NCBI GenBank assembly: GCA_964640055.1
Contig: CAZXFH010000017.1
Span: 1 to 62,174, forward strand
Length of the DNA stretch: 62,174 bases
DNA from: CAZXFH01 sp964640055
GTDB taxonomy: Bacteria; Fidelibacterota; UBA2242; JAFGTP01
Direction of reading: 5' to 3'
Below the pieces are notes generated by a model that did not search any database, was not told the origin of the DNA, and was given only the letters and a program-made list of their open reading frames with translations. Within the stretch, counting starts at the first letter, position 1. Each line of letters starts with the position of its first letter. The position numbers and the translations under genes are program-made. Shown piece by piece: positions 34,267 through 43,673 of this stretch.

Positions 34267-37200
34267 ATGGTAAAATCCAGCTTTTCTGCCTTAATATTTT
34301 TTTTAATCCTTCTGTTCAGCGCTATCCCACTCCGGAGCGCCCAATTAGAAATTATTGCCGAAACTGAAGCTTATCTCCATATCACGATTTCCGATGACAA
34401 TGAACTTAACGGGGTAAGCGATAGCCACTATCCGGATTCCCTTACCACTTTACGGTTACCGGGGGCACGCTATTTTGCCTTTTCCGATCATCTCTTAATG
34501 CCCTATTGGCAATGGCGCCTGGCCCTGCCTACACCGCATAAACCGCAGCTGGAAATTCGTAATATCAATTTCACAACAAAACCGTTGGGAAAAGCACTTA
34601 CAGAGGCCGATGCCGCTCAACTCCGGCAAATTGATCCGGTCCAACTGACCAATACCGGATTCATGCGGTTCAATCCTGCCGGTCTTCTGAAAATATATCC
34701 ATTGCAAGCCACAAGTACCCCCAATGAGGTCCGACAATTAAGATCAGTGGAACTCATTATCCGGTATCAGAAAAAACCACAGCCGGCCACTCCGCTCCCG
34801 ACTAAAAAAAGTGTCTATAAAGCAACCTTCATTAACCATAAATCAGCCGAGCAATGGCGCTACCAGCTTCCAAAGTCCCTGTCCAAACCCCCTGCCTATC
34901 CAGAGGGGCAATGGCTGCGCATGACTGTTATGGAAGAAGGAATCCACGAGGTGACCCCAGAGGACCTAAAAGCCGCCGGAATCACCTCTGATAATATCAG
35001 CACCGAGAATCTCTTTTTGTTTTCCAATGCGACTGCCGGACGTCCTTTGCCTGCCAAAATCGGGGCCTCCGTCCCTGAAAATTTGGTGGAAAACAACCGG
35101 CGGATTAATGACCATAATCAGGACGGTCTGTTCAACAATAATGATTCCCTTCTTTTCTGGGGACAAGCCAGCTCCGGTATTCAGTTGGACAACGCCCAGG
35201 AACTGGTTTTTGTGCGTAACCCTTTTTCACAAAAAAACTATTACTGGCTTTGCATAGCTGTAAGCCCATCCCGGCCCCCCAAGGCCATGACGCAGACACC
35301 CTCCCTGAATACGACTCCTGATTTAACTATGACGCAAACAGATTGTTTACTGCGCCATGAAATTGAAGCTGAGAACTTTCTGCATGCCGGAAATGACTGG
35401 TATGGAGAGAAGTTCACTGAGCCGGGTGCTAGTGTTAGTGTCATTTTCCGATTACCTGAAAATGAAACCACTCAGCAATTTCCGGCTGAACTAACACTGC
35501 GGACCATCGGTACTAAAAACCATAGCACCCATCAATTCCAACTCTTCATCAATAATTCCCTGAATCCTGTGGCCTCCTGGGCGGCTTATAACCTTTCCCC
35601 TAATCAAAGGCTCGTCTCTTACGAGCTGCAGAGTGGGATGAATATCCTGAAAATCAAGTATAAAAACAGCAGTAACGGACAGGCCTATCTGGACTATGCA
35701 CAATGCCTCTATCAACACCCCTTAACATTGACTGAGGAGCCTCTACATGTATGGGGACCCAAAGAATCCGGCAGCATTGCCTACGAAATTTTGAAAAATA
35801 AGGTCCAAAATCCAGTAGTATACAATCTAACCGATCCGGAAAATGTGACAGTCCAATCCCCTCGGCAGGATAATAGCACCACTCTCAGTTGGCGCCTGGC
35901 ACAAGACTCCCTGCGTCATCATTTCTGGATCACCACCCCACAACAGTATAAAACCCCGACGGAATTGCACTTAATTGAAGATCCTCAATGGAATACCTTG
36001 CGCAGAACCGGCGTCGGGGCAGACTATATTATCATTACACGGGAAAACTTTAAAGCGGCTGCTGAGGAAATAGCGCACACCCATTCCATACGGGTACCTC
36101 AGGCCGACCGCTTATCTACCATCATAACCACCCAGGACCAAATCCTGCGTGAATTTAATGGCGATATTCCCGATCCCCATGCCCTGCGTTTCTTTTTAAA
36201 ATATGCCTTTGATAATTGGAAGCCAACACCAAGTTTTGTCCTCTTGCTGGGAGACGGAACATATGACCATCGCAACTTGGCCTCCCAGGGTGGTAACTAC
36301 ATTATGACCTATCAGGTAAGATCAAAGTTTAATTATAGTGCTGACGCCCGCTATACCTATGTCCATGGTGATGAAAAACTTATGGATATGGGTATCGGAC
36401 GTATTCCGGTGCGCACCAGTGAACAAGCCTTTATCGCCGCCGATAAAATCCGCAAATATCTCACCGAGCCTATCTATGATGATTGGCGCGCTACGGCTAC
36501 TCTGGTGGCCGATGACCCGGAACGCCCGAATACCCGGGAAGAAGAGCACATCGAGGATAGTGAAAACCGGGTTGCCAGCGTGTTGCCCGCCTCGTTTGAT
36601 ATAAAAAAACTCTATTTACTGGAATATCCCGAAGTCCAGGATGCCTCTACCTATGGGGTCAAAAAGCCGGCCGCCACCGCGGCTATTTTAGACCAACTGG
36701 AAAAAGGCACTACGATCATTAACTATCTGGGGCATGGTAGCCCCACCATCTGGGCCCAGGAACACGTGCTTAATATGGAGCGGGATCTTGGTAAAATTAA
36801 TACCGGAATGAAACTACCCTTCTGGATCGCCGCGACATGCAGCTGGGGCTATTTCGATGATATCGTGGGACAATGTATGCCGGAAGCGCTGCTGAATGAA
36901 CCGTCCAATGGCGCCATTGCCGCCCTGGCCGCCTCCCGGGCCGCATACGCCGATCCCAATTCTAAGTTCGTACAATCTCTGTTAGAAAAATGGTTCTTCT
37001 CTCAAGGCATCAACCGGATCAGATTGGGAGAGGTATTACAGTACACACTAGATGGGGATGAGTCAAACAACGAACAATATATCCTGTTCGGCGATCCGGC
37101 CCTTTATTTAGCACTGCCCTATGAGGATATCCATTTTACACCCTTACCTGATGATACTCTCTCGGCATTAGAACGTGTTTCCCTGGAAGGATCGACCGGG

Positions 37201-38163
37201 GAAACGCTCCCCGGAATTGTGGGCAGCGGAATCCTCAAGGTCTTTGACAGTAAACGCAAAGTCACCCGGACTTACACCGATAAATACAATCATGAACATA
37301 CCATCTCCTATGTTTTACCGGGGCAAAATATTTTCAAAGGCCGCATTAATATTGATAACGGCCGATTCACCGCTGGCTTTTTTGTCCCCAAGGACTTGAA
37401 TTATGCCGGACGGACCGGTAAAATCACTTTTTACGGCTGGGATGCAACCCAATTTATTGAAATGGGCGGTGCTTATGATAATCTTATTTTCTCCGGTTCC
37501 ACTCAAATAACTGATTCTATCGGTCCCAGGATTGAGATCGGATTCCAGGATATCCAATTCCGCTCCGGCGATCTAATCCCGGCCGGATCAGAAATGCATA
37601 TTCAGTTAAAAGACCCGCATGGTATTAATGTCGCCGGTCAACTGGGGCATGATATTGTGTTGGAATTCGATGACAATGCCAGGCACAATTACATTTTAAC
37701 CGAATATTTCTCCTATGACGCTAATAGTGATACTTCCGGCTCCATTGTCTTTTCCCTGCCGGAACTGGAACCAGGTGAGCATAACTGCCGCTTAACGGCC
37801 TGGGACAATGCTAATAATTTTAATCTGGCAGAAACCTATTTCACCATAACGACGGCAGAAGAGTTGGAATTGCAGCGGGTGGTCAATTACCCCAATCCAT
37901 TTAAATCAGAAACCGATATCACCTTTTTCCTGAATCATCCGGCCACAGTGACAGTGAAGATCTTCACGATCAGAGGTCTGCTGATCAAAGAAATGCGCTC
38001 CCTATCTGTCTTGTCCCCCGGCTTCCAGTATCTGCATTGGGACGGACGGGATGATTTCAATGATGTGGTCTCACGGGGCATTTATCTGTATAAGGTACAG
38101 GCCCGCTCTCTGCAATCGGACCAAAAAAGTAGTTATATCGGTAAAATGGTTAAAACCGGCTAA
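34267..38163 (+). CDS. porU: PorU-like gingipain-family (C25) peptidase with T9SS sorting domain
   Basis: 1298-aa exported protein: signal peptide cleaved at Ala25-Gln26; N-terminal region to about 560 with GIHEVTPEDLKAAGI, typical of PorU N-terminal domains; C25 peptidase domain about 570-1000 with catalytic His823 (NYLGHGS) and Cys858 (TCSWG); beta-sandwich region; and a type A Por sorting domain from about 1204 (NYPNPF). PorU is the surface sortase that removes sorting domains of type IX substrates and attaches them to lipopolysaccharide. Architecture fits PorU, but a secreted C25 protease is an alternative because other T9SS genes are not in the window. Followed by maf after 20 b. Confidence 0.8.
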   Translation: MVKSSFSALIFFLILLFSAIPLRSAQLEIIAETEAYLHITISDDNELNGVSDSHYPDSLTTLRLPGARYFAFSDHLLMPYWQWRLALPTPHKPQLEIRNINFTTKPLGKALTEADAAQLRQIDPVQLTNTGFMRFNPAGLLKIYPLQATSTPNEVRQLRSVELIIRYQKKPQPATPLPTKKSVYKATFINHKSAEQWRYQLPKSLSKPPAYPEGQWLRMTVMEEGIHEVTPEDLKAAGITSDNISTENLFLFSNATAGRPLPAKIGASVPENLVENNRRINDHNQDGLFNNNDSLLFWGQASSGIQLDNAQELVFVRNPFSQKNYYWLCIAVSPSRPPKAMTQTPSLNTTPDLTMTQTDCLLRHEIEAENFLHAGNDWYGEKFTEPGASVSVIFRLPENETTQQFPAELTLRTIGTKNHSTHQFQLFINNSLNPVASWAAYNLSPNQRLVSYELQSGMNILKIKYKNSSNGQAYLDYAQCLYQHPLTLTEEPLHVWGPKESGSIAYEILKNKVQNPVVYNLTDPENVTVQSPRQDNSTTLSWRLAQDSLRHHFWITTPQQYKTPTELHLIEDPQWNTLRRTGVGADYIIITRENFKAAAEEIAHTHSIRVPQADRLSTIITTQDQILREFNGDIPDPHALRFFLKYAFDNWKPTPSFVLLLGDGTYDHRNLASQGGNYIMTYQVRSKFNYSADARYTYVHGDEKLMDMGIGRIPVRTSEQAFIAADKIRKYLTEPIYDDWRATATLVADDPERPNTREEEHIEDSENRVASVLPASFDIKKLYLLEYPEVQDASTYGVKKPAATAAILDQLEKGTTIINYLGHGSPTIWAQEHVLNMERDLGKINTGMKLPFWIAATCSWGYFDDIVGQCMPEALLNEPSNGAIAALAASRAAYADPNSKFVQSLLEKWFFSQGINRIRLGEVLQYTLDGDESNNEQYILFGDPALYLALPYEDIHFTPLPDDTLSALERVSLEGSTGETLPGIVGSGILKVFDSKRKVTRTYTDKYNHEHTISYVLPGQNIFKGRINIDNGRFTAGFFVPKDLNYAGRTGKITFYGWDATQFIEMGGAYDNLIFSGSTQITDSIGPRIEIGFQDIQFRSGDLIPAGSEMHIQLKDPHGINVAGQLGHDIVLEFDDNARHNYILTEYFSYDANSDTSGSIVFSLPELEPGEHNCRLTAWDNANNFNLAETYFTITTAEELELQRVVNYPNPFKSETDITFFLNHPATVTVKIFTIRGLLIKEMRSLSVLSPGFQYLHWDGRDDFNDVVSRGIYLYKVQARSLQSDQKSSYIGKMVKTG

Positions 38164-38183
38164 TATCCATAATAACGGAGATC

Positions 38184-38807
38184 ATGAACAACTCCATACA
38201 AAACAATAAGCGCGGATTCATTGATTGGTATGGCAAACCCATCGTACTGGCTTCCAGATCTCCCCGGCGGGTTGAAATACTCAAATTGATCAAACTGAAC
38301 TTCACCGTGCATCCTTCTGACTATCACGAAAAAGATTCCCCGGAATGTTCACCGGCGGAAATCGTCAGACGACATGCCTTTCATAAATCCCAACAGGTTG
38401 CGGCCTATTATCGGGACAGCTGGATCATCGGGGCCGATACCATTGTGGTAAAAGAGGGCAAACAGTTCGGAAAGCCAGCTGGTGAATTAGCGGCCCGGAA
38501 GATGCTTCGACAACTGAGTGCCGCCACCCATCAGGTGCTCACCGGATACTGTATCATGAACGCCGCCAATGGTAAATACCTGCAAGGTCATGATGTTACC
38601 GACGTGACTTTTGAAAAACTTACCCCGGCCATGCTTGACTATTACCTGACCCATGAAAATTATCAGGACAAAGCCGGCAGCTATGCCATCCAGGACTTCA
38701 GCGCCCTCTTTGTTAAAGGGATCCAGGGCTGTTTTTATAATGTGGTAGGCTTCCCCCTAGCTGCCTTTTACCAGCATATAATAAAAAAATTACATACCTG
38801 CCGATAA
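38184..38807 (+). CDS. maf: Maf-type nucleotide pyrophosphatase
   Basis: 207-aa house-cleaning NTP pyrophosphatase. Motifs: VLASRSPRR near residue 26, GADTIVV, and KAGSYAIQD, the pattern of the YhdE (dTTP/UTP) branch rather than the YceF branch. It has a 20-residue N-terminal extension before the usual start (FIDWYGKPIVLASRSP). Cytosolic; linked in other bacteria with division arrest. It follows the PorU-like gene by 20 b, with a GGAG site, and precedes rodZ. Confidence 0.92.
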   Translation: MNNSIQNNKRGFIDWYGKPIVLASRSPRRVEILKLIKLNFTVHPSDYHEKDSPECSPAEIVRRHAFHKSQQVAAYYRDSWIIGADTIVVKEGKQFGKPAGELAARKMLRQLSAATHQVLTGYCIMNAANGKYLQGHDVTDVTFEKLTPAMLDYYLTHENYQDKAGSYAIQDFSALFVKGIQGCFYNVVGFPLAAFYQHIIKKLHTCR

Positions 38808-38814
38808 CTTTATA

Positions 38815-38843
38815 TTGAATTTTAAGTGAATTTTAAGCATATT
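38815..38843 (+). promoter_or_regulatory. Candidate promoter of the rodZ-like gene
   Basis: TTGAAT (38815-38820), 17 b, CATATT (38838-38843); four of six matches in each. The transcript would start near 38851, 36 b before the ATG. An exact 11-bp tandem repeat fills the -35 box and spacer. Confidence 0.35.
38816..38837 (+). repeat. Two tandem 11-bp repeats (TGAATTTTAAG) in the rodZ promoter
   Basis: TGAATTTTAAG occurs twice with no spacer (38816-38826, 38827-38837). An 11-bp direct repeat is the spacing expected of OmpR/PhoB-family regulator binding sites and lies exactly over the candidate -35 box and spacer. Confidence 0.6.
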
Positions 38844-38886
38844 TCAACGGATAAGTGTTTATCATAAGTTGAGCTGAGAGAAAAAT

Positions 38887-39699
38887 ATGTTCTATGAGGA
38901 ATTAAAAAAGCGCCGGCGCGAATTGGGCTTAACCCTGGATCAGGTCTCCAATAAAACCAAAATAAATATTAAATTCCTAAAAGCTTTTGAGAGTGGTAAC
39001 TTTGCCGAATTACCCCAAACCTATGTGCGTCTCTTCCTGAAAGCCTATGCCCAGGAACTCAATATGGACGCCGAACAAATCCTGGAGGATTATGACGCCT
39101 ATCGCCAGGAGGAGCCTCAGGATCAAAATCGAATAGAACAAACCAAGGCCCCGAAAACCGATCAAAAAAATGATAAGGATATACTCCCCAAAAGCAATAA
39201 AAAGAGCCTCTTTGGCATACTACTGAGTTTTGCAATTCTTATCTTTATTATTATCATTCTAAAACAGGTCTTAATGGAAAAACAGCAAAATACCACTGCC
39301 GTGCCCATCAGTCCCACAGAAATTATCAATGAAAGTGAACCGCCTCAAGATACCACTCAACAGGCCTCTTATGAGTCTACCCAACCAACCACCCCGGTTC
39401 CACAAGAGCCGCCGGCTGAGGTACAGGCTATCTCCCCTGAGCTGACCTTAACTATGAGCACCCAGGATACCTGCTGGGTAAGACTTATCCGCGACGAAGC
39501 GGATACCAGTGAAGCTATTTATCCACCCAACAGTCAGGCCCGGTGGCAAACAGACCAAAGATTTGATTTACGTCTCGGTCGTCCGGCAGGAGTAAGTCTG
39601 TTCTTGAACGGTAAAGATCTGGGGCCCGTGGGCAATGGTAATATTCCAGTGCGCCTCATTATTACCGCTGATGGCATTATCCGGCGCTCGAGCCTCTAA
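38887..39699 (+). CDS. rodZ: RodZ-like protein (HTH, one membrane helix, DUF4115)
   Basis: 270-aa bitopic membrane protein. Cytosolic HTH_25 domain at about 1-75 (LKKRRRELGLTLDQVSNKTKI), one membrane helix at about 104-124, a Pro/Thr/Gln-rich periplasmic linker, and a C-terminal DUF4115-type beta domain from about 185 (DTCWVRLIRDEADTSEAIYPP). RodZ links MreB filaments to the elongation machinery. Cell-shape role fits the location just upstream of the dcw cluster. MreB itself is not in the window. Confidence 0.83.
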   Translation: MFYEELKKRRRELGLTLDQVSNKTKINIKFLKAFESGNFAELPQTYVRLFLKAYAQELNMDAEQILEDYDAYRQEEPQDQNRIEQTKAPKTDQKNDKDILPKSNKKSLFGILLSFAILIFIIIILKQVLMEKQQNTTAVPISPTEIINESEPPQDTTQQASYESTQPTTPVPQEPPAEVQAISPELTLTMSTQDTCWVRLIRDEADTSEAIYPPNSQARWQTDQRFDLRLGRPAGVSLFLNGKDLGPVGNGNIPVRLIITADGIIRRSSL

Positions 39700-39884
39700 A
39701 AAGATAATATTCCTTTATTATAGCTCGCTTAACCTGAGATAACCGAACTTCATGGTCTGATCTTCAGTCCGGAGCGGCATAAATTTTGCATCCATTTTTA
39801 ATCCCATAAAGGCCATTTTTTTTCAATTAGGCCCCTAACAGTCATTATCACGGCCAATCCGGTAAAAAAATTACAGGATAAAGC

Positions 39885-39913
39885 TTGACAATAAAATTTT
39901 TTACCCCTATAAT
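39885..39913 (+). promoter_or_regulatory. Perfect consensus sigma-70 promoter of the dcw cluster
   Basis: TTGACA (39885-39890), exactly 17 b, TATAAT (39908-39913). Both boxes match the housekeeping consensus fully. Transcription should begin about 39920, some 50 b before the mraZ ATG. This drives mraZ and probably the whole division cluster. Confidence 0.85.
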
Positions 39914-39938
39914 TGTGGTAAGATGTGGGGAAATTTCC
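39914..39938 (+). promoter_or_regulatory. Putative MraZ operator (TGTGG repeats) and a palindrome
   Basis: TGTGG occurs at 39914-39918 and 39924-39928, a 10-bp period directly after the -10 box, like the repeated TGGG/GTGG boxes bound by MraZ upstream of its own gene in other bacteria. GGAAATTTCC (39929-39938) is a perfect 10-bp palindrome next to it. Position over the start site suggests autorepression. Confidence 0.5.
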
Positions 39939-39970
39939 TATGAATTCCCATGAAATGATAAGTTAAAACC

Positions 39971-40426
39971 ATGATTATCTCATTTTCTGGTAAATCCGAA
40001 CATACGCTGGATACAAAAAATCGACTCAGTATTCCGGCTATCTACCGTCGCTGGCAGCAGGAAAACTCCGATTACACTTTCGTTGTCACCAAAGGTCCGG
40101 ATCCCTGTTTGATAGCCCATCCGTCGGTTGAATGGGATATAATTGCCAAAAAGTTACTCTCCAATCTTTCACAATTCAACACTCGCCACACTGCCTATGT
40201 CCGCGCTTACTGCAGTGAAGCATCCCGGCTGAAATGTGATAAACAGGGCCGCATCCTAATTCCCCAGCCGCTTCTGGATTATGCCGAAATCAATAAAGAG
40301 GTCACTATAATCGGCATGATCAATCGTCTGGAGCTGTGGGATTCCGCTAAGTACAAGCAGCATAAGCCCTCTCATCTGCGTCCGGACGATGAGTTCTTTA
40401 AAGGTCTCGATGAATTGATTCAATAG
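39971..40426 (+). CDS. mraZ: Transcriptional regulator MraZ
   Basis: 151-aa DNA-binding protein with two AbrB-like SpoVT domains: DTKNRLSIPAIYR near residue 15 and CDKQGRILIPQPLL near residue 88. MraZ binds repeats in the dcw promoter and represses the cluster in E. coli. First gene of the cluster, 13 b before rsmH, downstream of a perfect sigma-70 promoter with matching repeats. Confidence 0.95.
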   Translation: MIISFSGKSEHTLDTKNRLSIPAIYRRWQQENSDYTFVVTKGPDPCLIAHPSVEWDIIAKKLLSNLSQFNTRHTAYVRAYCSEASRLKCDKQGRILIPQPLLDYAEINKEVTIIGMINRLELWDSAKYKQHKPSHLRPDDEFFKGLDELIQ

Positions 40427-40439
40427 CAATAGGAAGCCC

Positions 40440-41366
40440 ATGGTGAATACCCGACATACCCCTGTTCTGGTTAACCAGGCCATGCAATATTTGATAAATG
40501 ATCCCCGGGGAGTCTATGTTGATGCTACCTTGGGGACCGGAGGTCATTTGCAGGCCATGTCGGAGCATTTAGACCACCGGGCGACTTTAATCGGCTTGGA
40601 TGCCGATCCCCAGGCGATCCAATACTGCCAAAAGACCCTGGATCTGCCCCAAAAAAGCTTTCTGGTCAATACCAATTTTAGACACCTGAAAAAATATTGT
40701 TTTCGTTTAGGCTATCCCAAGGTTAATGGGATTTTAATGGATCTGGGTTTATCTTCTTTTGCCCTGGATAATCCTCAGCGCGGATTTTCTTATGACAAGG
40801 CCGGTCCCCTGGATATGCGCTTTTCTCCGGAGATCAAAACGGATGCCCGGGAATTGATAAACACAGCCAGTCCACAACAATTAAAAGAAATTTTTTCCAG
40901 CTACGGAGAAGAAAAAAAGGCTGGTAAATTAGCCCGTCTGATCAGTCAAGCGCGGGCTGCACAGTCAATTACCACGACCACGCAATTAGCTGCAATCATC
41001 AAGAAGACCGTGCCGCCCCCCTATCAACGGAAAACACTTAGCCGTATTTTTCAAGCTCTGCGGATATATATCAACCGCGAATTAGAGGCCTTGGATGCAG
41101 CGCTGTCCCAGGTTCCCGGACTCCTATCCGCCCGGGACCGCCTGGTGATCATCACCTATCACTCGCTGGAGGATCGACGCGTAAAACAATTTATGAAAAA
41201 AGAATCTCAAACTTGTATTTGTCCGCCGGAATTCCCGGTTTGCCGGTGTGATCATCAGCCCACTTTGGAAGTGTTGACTGCACGGCCGCTTATTCCCACG
41301 GAGCAAGAGATTGCATCCAATCCGCGCAGCCGGAGTGCCAAGCTGCGTGCTGCGGCAAAAATTTAA
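40440..41366 (+). CDS. rsmH: 16S rRNA (cytosine1402-N4)-methyltransferase
   Basis: 308-aa SAM methyltransferase that makes the N4 methyl of m4Cm1402 in 16S rRNA. Motifs: HTPVLVNQAMQYL, DATLGTGGHLQAM, GILMDLGLSSFALDNPQRGFSY, and the C-terminal TYHSLEDRRVKQFM. ATG 40440 is preceded by AGGAAG. Second gene of the dcw cluster, as usual. Confidence 0.96.
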   Translation: MVNTRHTPVLVNQAMQYLINDPRGVYVDATLGTGGHLQAMSEHLDHRATLIGLDADPQAIQYCQKTLDLPQKSFLVNTNFRHLKKYCFRLGYPKVNGILMDLGLSSFALDNPQRGFSYDKAGPLDMRFSPEIKTDARELINTASPQQLKEIFSSYGEEKKAGKLARLISQARAAQSITTTTQLAAIIKKTVPPPYQRKTLSRIFQALRIYINRELEALDAALSQVPGLLSARDRLVIITYHSLEDRRVKQFMKKESQTCICPPEFPVCRCDHQPTLEVLTARPLIPTEQEIASNPRSRSAKLRAAAKI

Positions 41367-41373
41367 GGTGAAA

Positions 41374-41682
41374 ATGAAAAACCAACGCCGCCAAAAATCC
41401 TACAAACAAATGGTCATTTTGGGATTATTTTTTTGCTTAATTGTCTTTATGGTCTTTTATATATGGATATATAATTACACCAATCAGTTGTTGACCTCAG
41501 TAGAGGATTTGCGTCATGAAGAGGTTTTGCTCGTGAACCAGAATAAAATGTTATCAGCGGAAATAGAAAATTTAAATCGTGCCGACCGTATCAAAAAGAT
41601 CGCAGCCCAAGAGCTGAACATGGTCACGCCGGCACCGGAAACCCTGGCTGTCATTATCGAGCAGGATATTATTAAGCCATGA
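41374..41682 (+). CDS. ftsL: Cell division protein FtsL
   Basis: 102-aa bitopic protein: short basic cytosolic tail, one membrane helix (about 14-36, LFFCLIVFMVFYIWIY), then a leucine-heptad coiled coil (LTSVEDLRHEEVLLVNQNKMLSAE). FtsL pairs with FtsB and FtsQ in the divisome. I use the ATG at 41374, after AAGGTG and eight bases past the rsmH stop; a longer reading frame from 41311 only overlaps rsmH. The family is poorly conserved, so position and topology carry the call. Confidence 0.85.
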   Translation: MKNQRRQKSYKQMVILGLFFCLIVFMVFYIWIYNYTNQLLTSVEDLRHEEVLLVNQNKMLSAEIENLNRADRIKKIAAQELNMVTPAPETLAVIIEQDIIKP

Positions 41683-43667
41683 AAAAGCATTTTACAGCCC
41701 TGAGAAACAGAACCTTTATGATCTCCGGGACGATGATCCTTTTCTGGGGTTTTCTAATTTTGCGGCTGTTCTCTATCCAGGTCTTAAATAGTCAACATTA
41801 CCGCCATAAATGCAAACAACAGAGCGTCTCCCGACGTGAGATCAAACCCCTCCGGGGCACGATTTACGACCGCCACGGTAAGCACTTGACCATGGATCTG
41901 ATCAAATATGATTTTAGTGTACACCCCTATCTACTGGATGATCAACAGGCCCTGGCCAAAGCCTTGAGCAAAGATTTTACCCATGACAGAGCCTATTATT
42001 TGAATCAATTCAAGACACAGCCTACATTTTGCTGGCTGGAACGCAATATTCCCGAAGATAAAGTGGCCGGGATAAAAGATAAATACCAATCCAGCAATGG
42101 TCTGGTGCTTACCCGCAAGACGGTTCGCTATTATCCCTATCATGAAATCTGCGGCCAGGTATTGGGATTTACCGATCCCGATAATACCCAAGGCATGGGT
42201 GGACTGGAATTATCCCTGGATCACCAGTTAGCCGGCAAACCGGGCTGGCGGATCCATCGAAGAGACGGGCTGGGTCGGTTGGTATCCCGGCTGGATCTAC
42301 CGTTCCAACCAGCGCTGGACGGCAACGATGTAACCCTGACAATTAACATTGAGCATCAGACCATACTGCATCAGGAATTACAAACGGCCTATATTTCCAG
42401 TCAGGCCGAGAAGGCCATGGGAATCTTGATCGATCCCCAGACCGGAGAGATCATAGCCATGGTCTCGTTTCCTCCTTTTAATCCTAACTCGCCTTCAAAA
42501 TTTCCCTTTTCGGCTCAGAAAAACCGGGTGGTTACCGATATATTCGAACCGGGATCCACCTTCAAAATCGTACCGGCTACCAGTGCTATTGAATCCCAAC
42601 GTATTGCCCCCGGCGATACGATTCAATGTGGTCCGGGCTACATCCGGGTGGCCAACCGGACCATTCATGATCACAAAACCTACGGTGCGCTTAGCTTTGC
42701 AGAAGTGATCAAAAACAGTAGTAATGTGGGTACGATTAAAGTGGCTCAACAAATCGGCCGGGAAAATCTGTTTCAGTATGCGGTCAGATATGGCTTTGGT
42801 AATCAAAGTAACATTCGCTTTCCGGGTGAAGAAAACGGAATCCTGCATCCATTACATAAATGGTCGGAGCTGACCCTAGCCCAGGTCGCCATCGGTCAGG
42901 GCATCTCGTGTACGGCTTTGCAGCTGGCGTATGCCTATGCGGCTATTGCCAACGGTGGCTGGTTATTGAAACCGCGGCTGATACGCAATATCCAAACCCA
43001 AAACGGAGCGCTGATTTACCGCAGCAAAAAAGAGATCATCCGACAGGTAGCCGATTTCAGGACCATGCAGACCCTGCGCGAATTTCTGCGGCTCACCGTA
43101 AAGAGCGGGACTGCTATGGAAGCCAATGTCTATGGCATGGCCATCGCCGGTAAGACCGGTACGGCCCAAAAAGTGACACCGGAGGGTTACAGTAAGACCG
43201 ATTACATTGCCACCTTTGTGGGGTTCTTCCCGGCCAATCAACCGAAGCTGTTGTGCGCTGTGATCCTGGATAATCCCAAAGGTGATAATCATACCGGCGG
43301 CGCAGTATGTGCCCCGGTGGTTCGTGAGGTTTTTAAACGGATCGTGAATGTATCCGAGGATTTCTTTTTTGAGCAGAAGTCGAGCGAGAATAAGCGCATC
43401 GCACAGCGGGACCAGACAGATAACAAGGTCGGTATATTAACCGCCAGTTATGTACCGCAGGTTATCAAGGATGGCGACTATCCTCTGAGGATGCCGGATC
43501 TGATCGGGATGACATCCCGGCGAGCGATCAGCATTCTTCAACGGTTGGGTATGCAGATAAAAATTGAAGGATCTGGCCGGGTGATTTCTCAATATCCCTA
43601 CAAGGGAACCATTGTAAAGCCGGATACCCGCTGTTCTCTGGTATTAAGGCCTAAAAAGGAATCATAG
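41679..43667 (+). CDS. ftsI: Septal peptidoglycan transpeptidase FtsI (PBP3) with PASTA domain
   Basis: 662-aa class B penicillin-binding protein: N-terminal membrane helix (about 15-37), dimerisation/pedestal domain (RGTIYDRHGKHLT), transpeptidase domain with nucleophile Ser293 in STFK, SSN in KNSSNVG and KTG in AGKTGTAQK, and one C-terminal PASTA domain (about 606-660, MPDLIGMTSRRAISIL). The PASTA domain is as in SpoVD-type and many FCB FtsI proteins. It overlaps ftsL by four bases. In most clusters murE would follow; here murF does. Confidence 0.96.
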   Translation: MKKHFTALRNRTFMISGTMILFWGFLILRLFSIQVLNSQHYRHKCKQQSVSRREIKPLRGTIYDRHGKHLTMDLIKYDFSVHPYLLDDQQALAKALSKDFTHDRAYYLNQFKTQPTFCWLERNIPEDKVAGIKDKYQSSNGLVLTRKTVRYYPYHEICGQVLGFTDPDNTQGMGGLELSLDHQLAGKPGWRIHRRDGLGRLVSRLDLPFQPALDGNDVTLTINIEHQTILHQELQTAYISSQAEKAMGILIDPQTGEIIAMVSFPPFNPNSPSKFPFSAQKNRVVTDIFEPGSTFKIVPATSAIESQRIAPGDTIQCGPGYIRVANRTIHDHKTYGALSFAEVIKNSSNVGTIKVAQQIGRENLFQYAVRYGFGNQSNIRFPGEENGILHPLHKWSELTLAQVAIGQGISCTALQLAYAYAAIANGGWLLKPRLIRNIQTQNGALIYRSKKEIIRQVADFRTMQTLREFLRLTVKSGTAMEANVYGMAIAGKTGTAQKVTPEGYSKTDYIATFVGFFPANQPKLLCAVILDNPKGDNHTGGAVCAPVVREVFKRIVNVSEDFFFEQKSSENKRIAQRDQTDNKVGILTASYVPQVIKDGDYPLRMPDLIGMTSRRAISILQRLGMQIKIEGSGRVISQYPYKGTIVKPDTRCSLVLRPKKES

Positions 43668-43673
43668 AATTTT

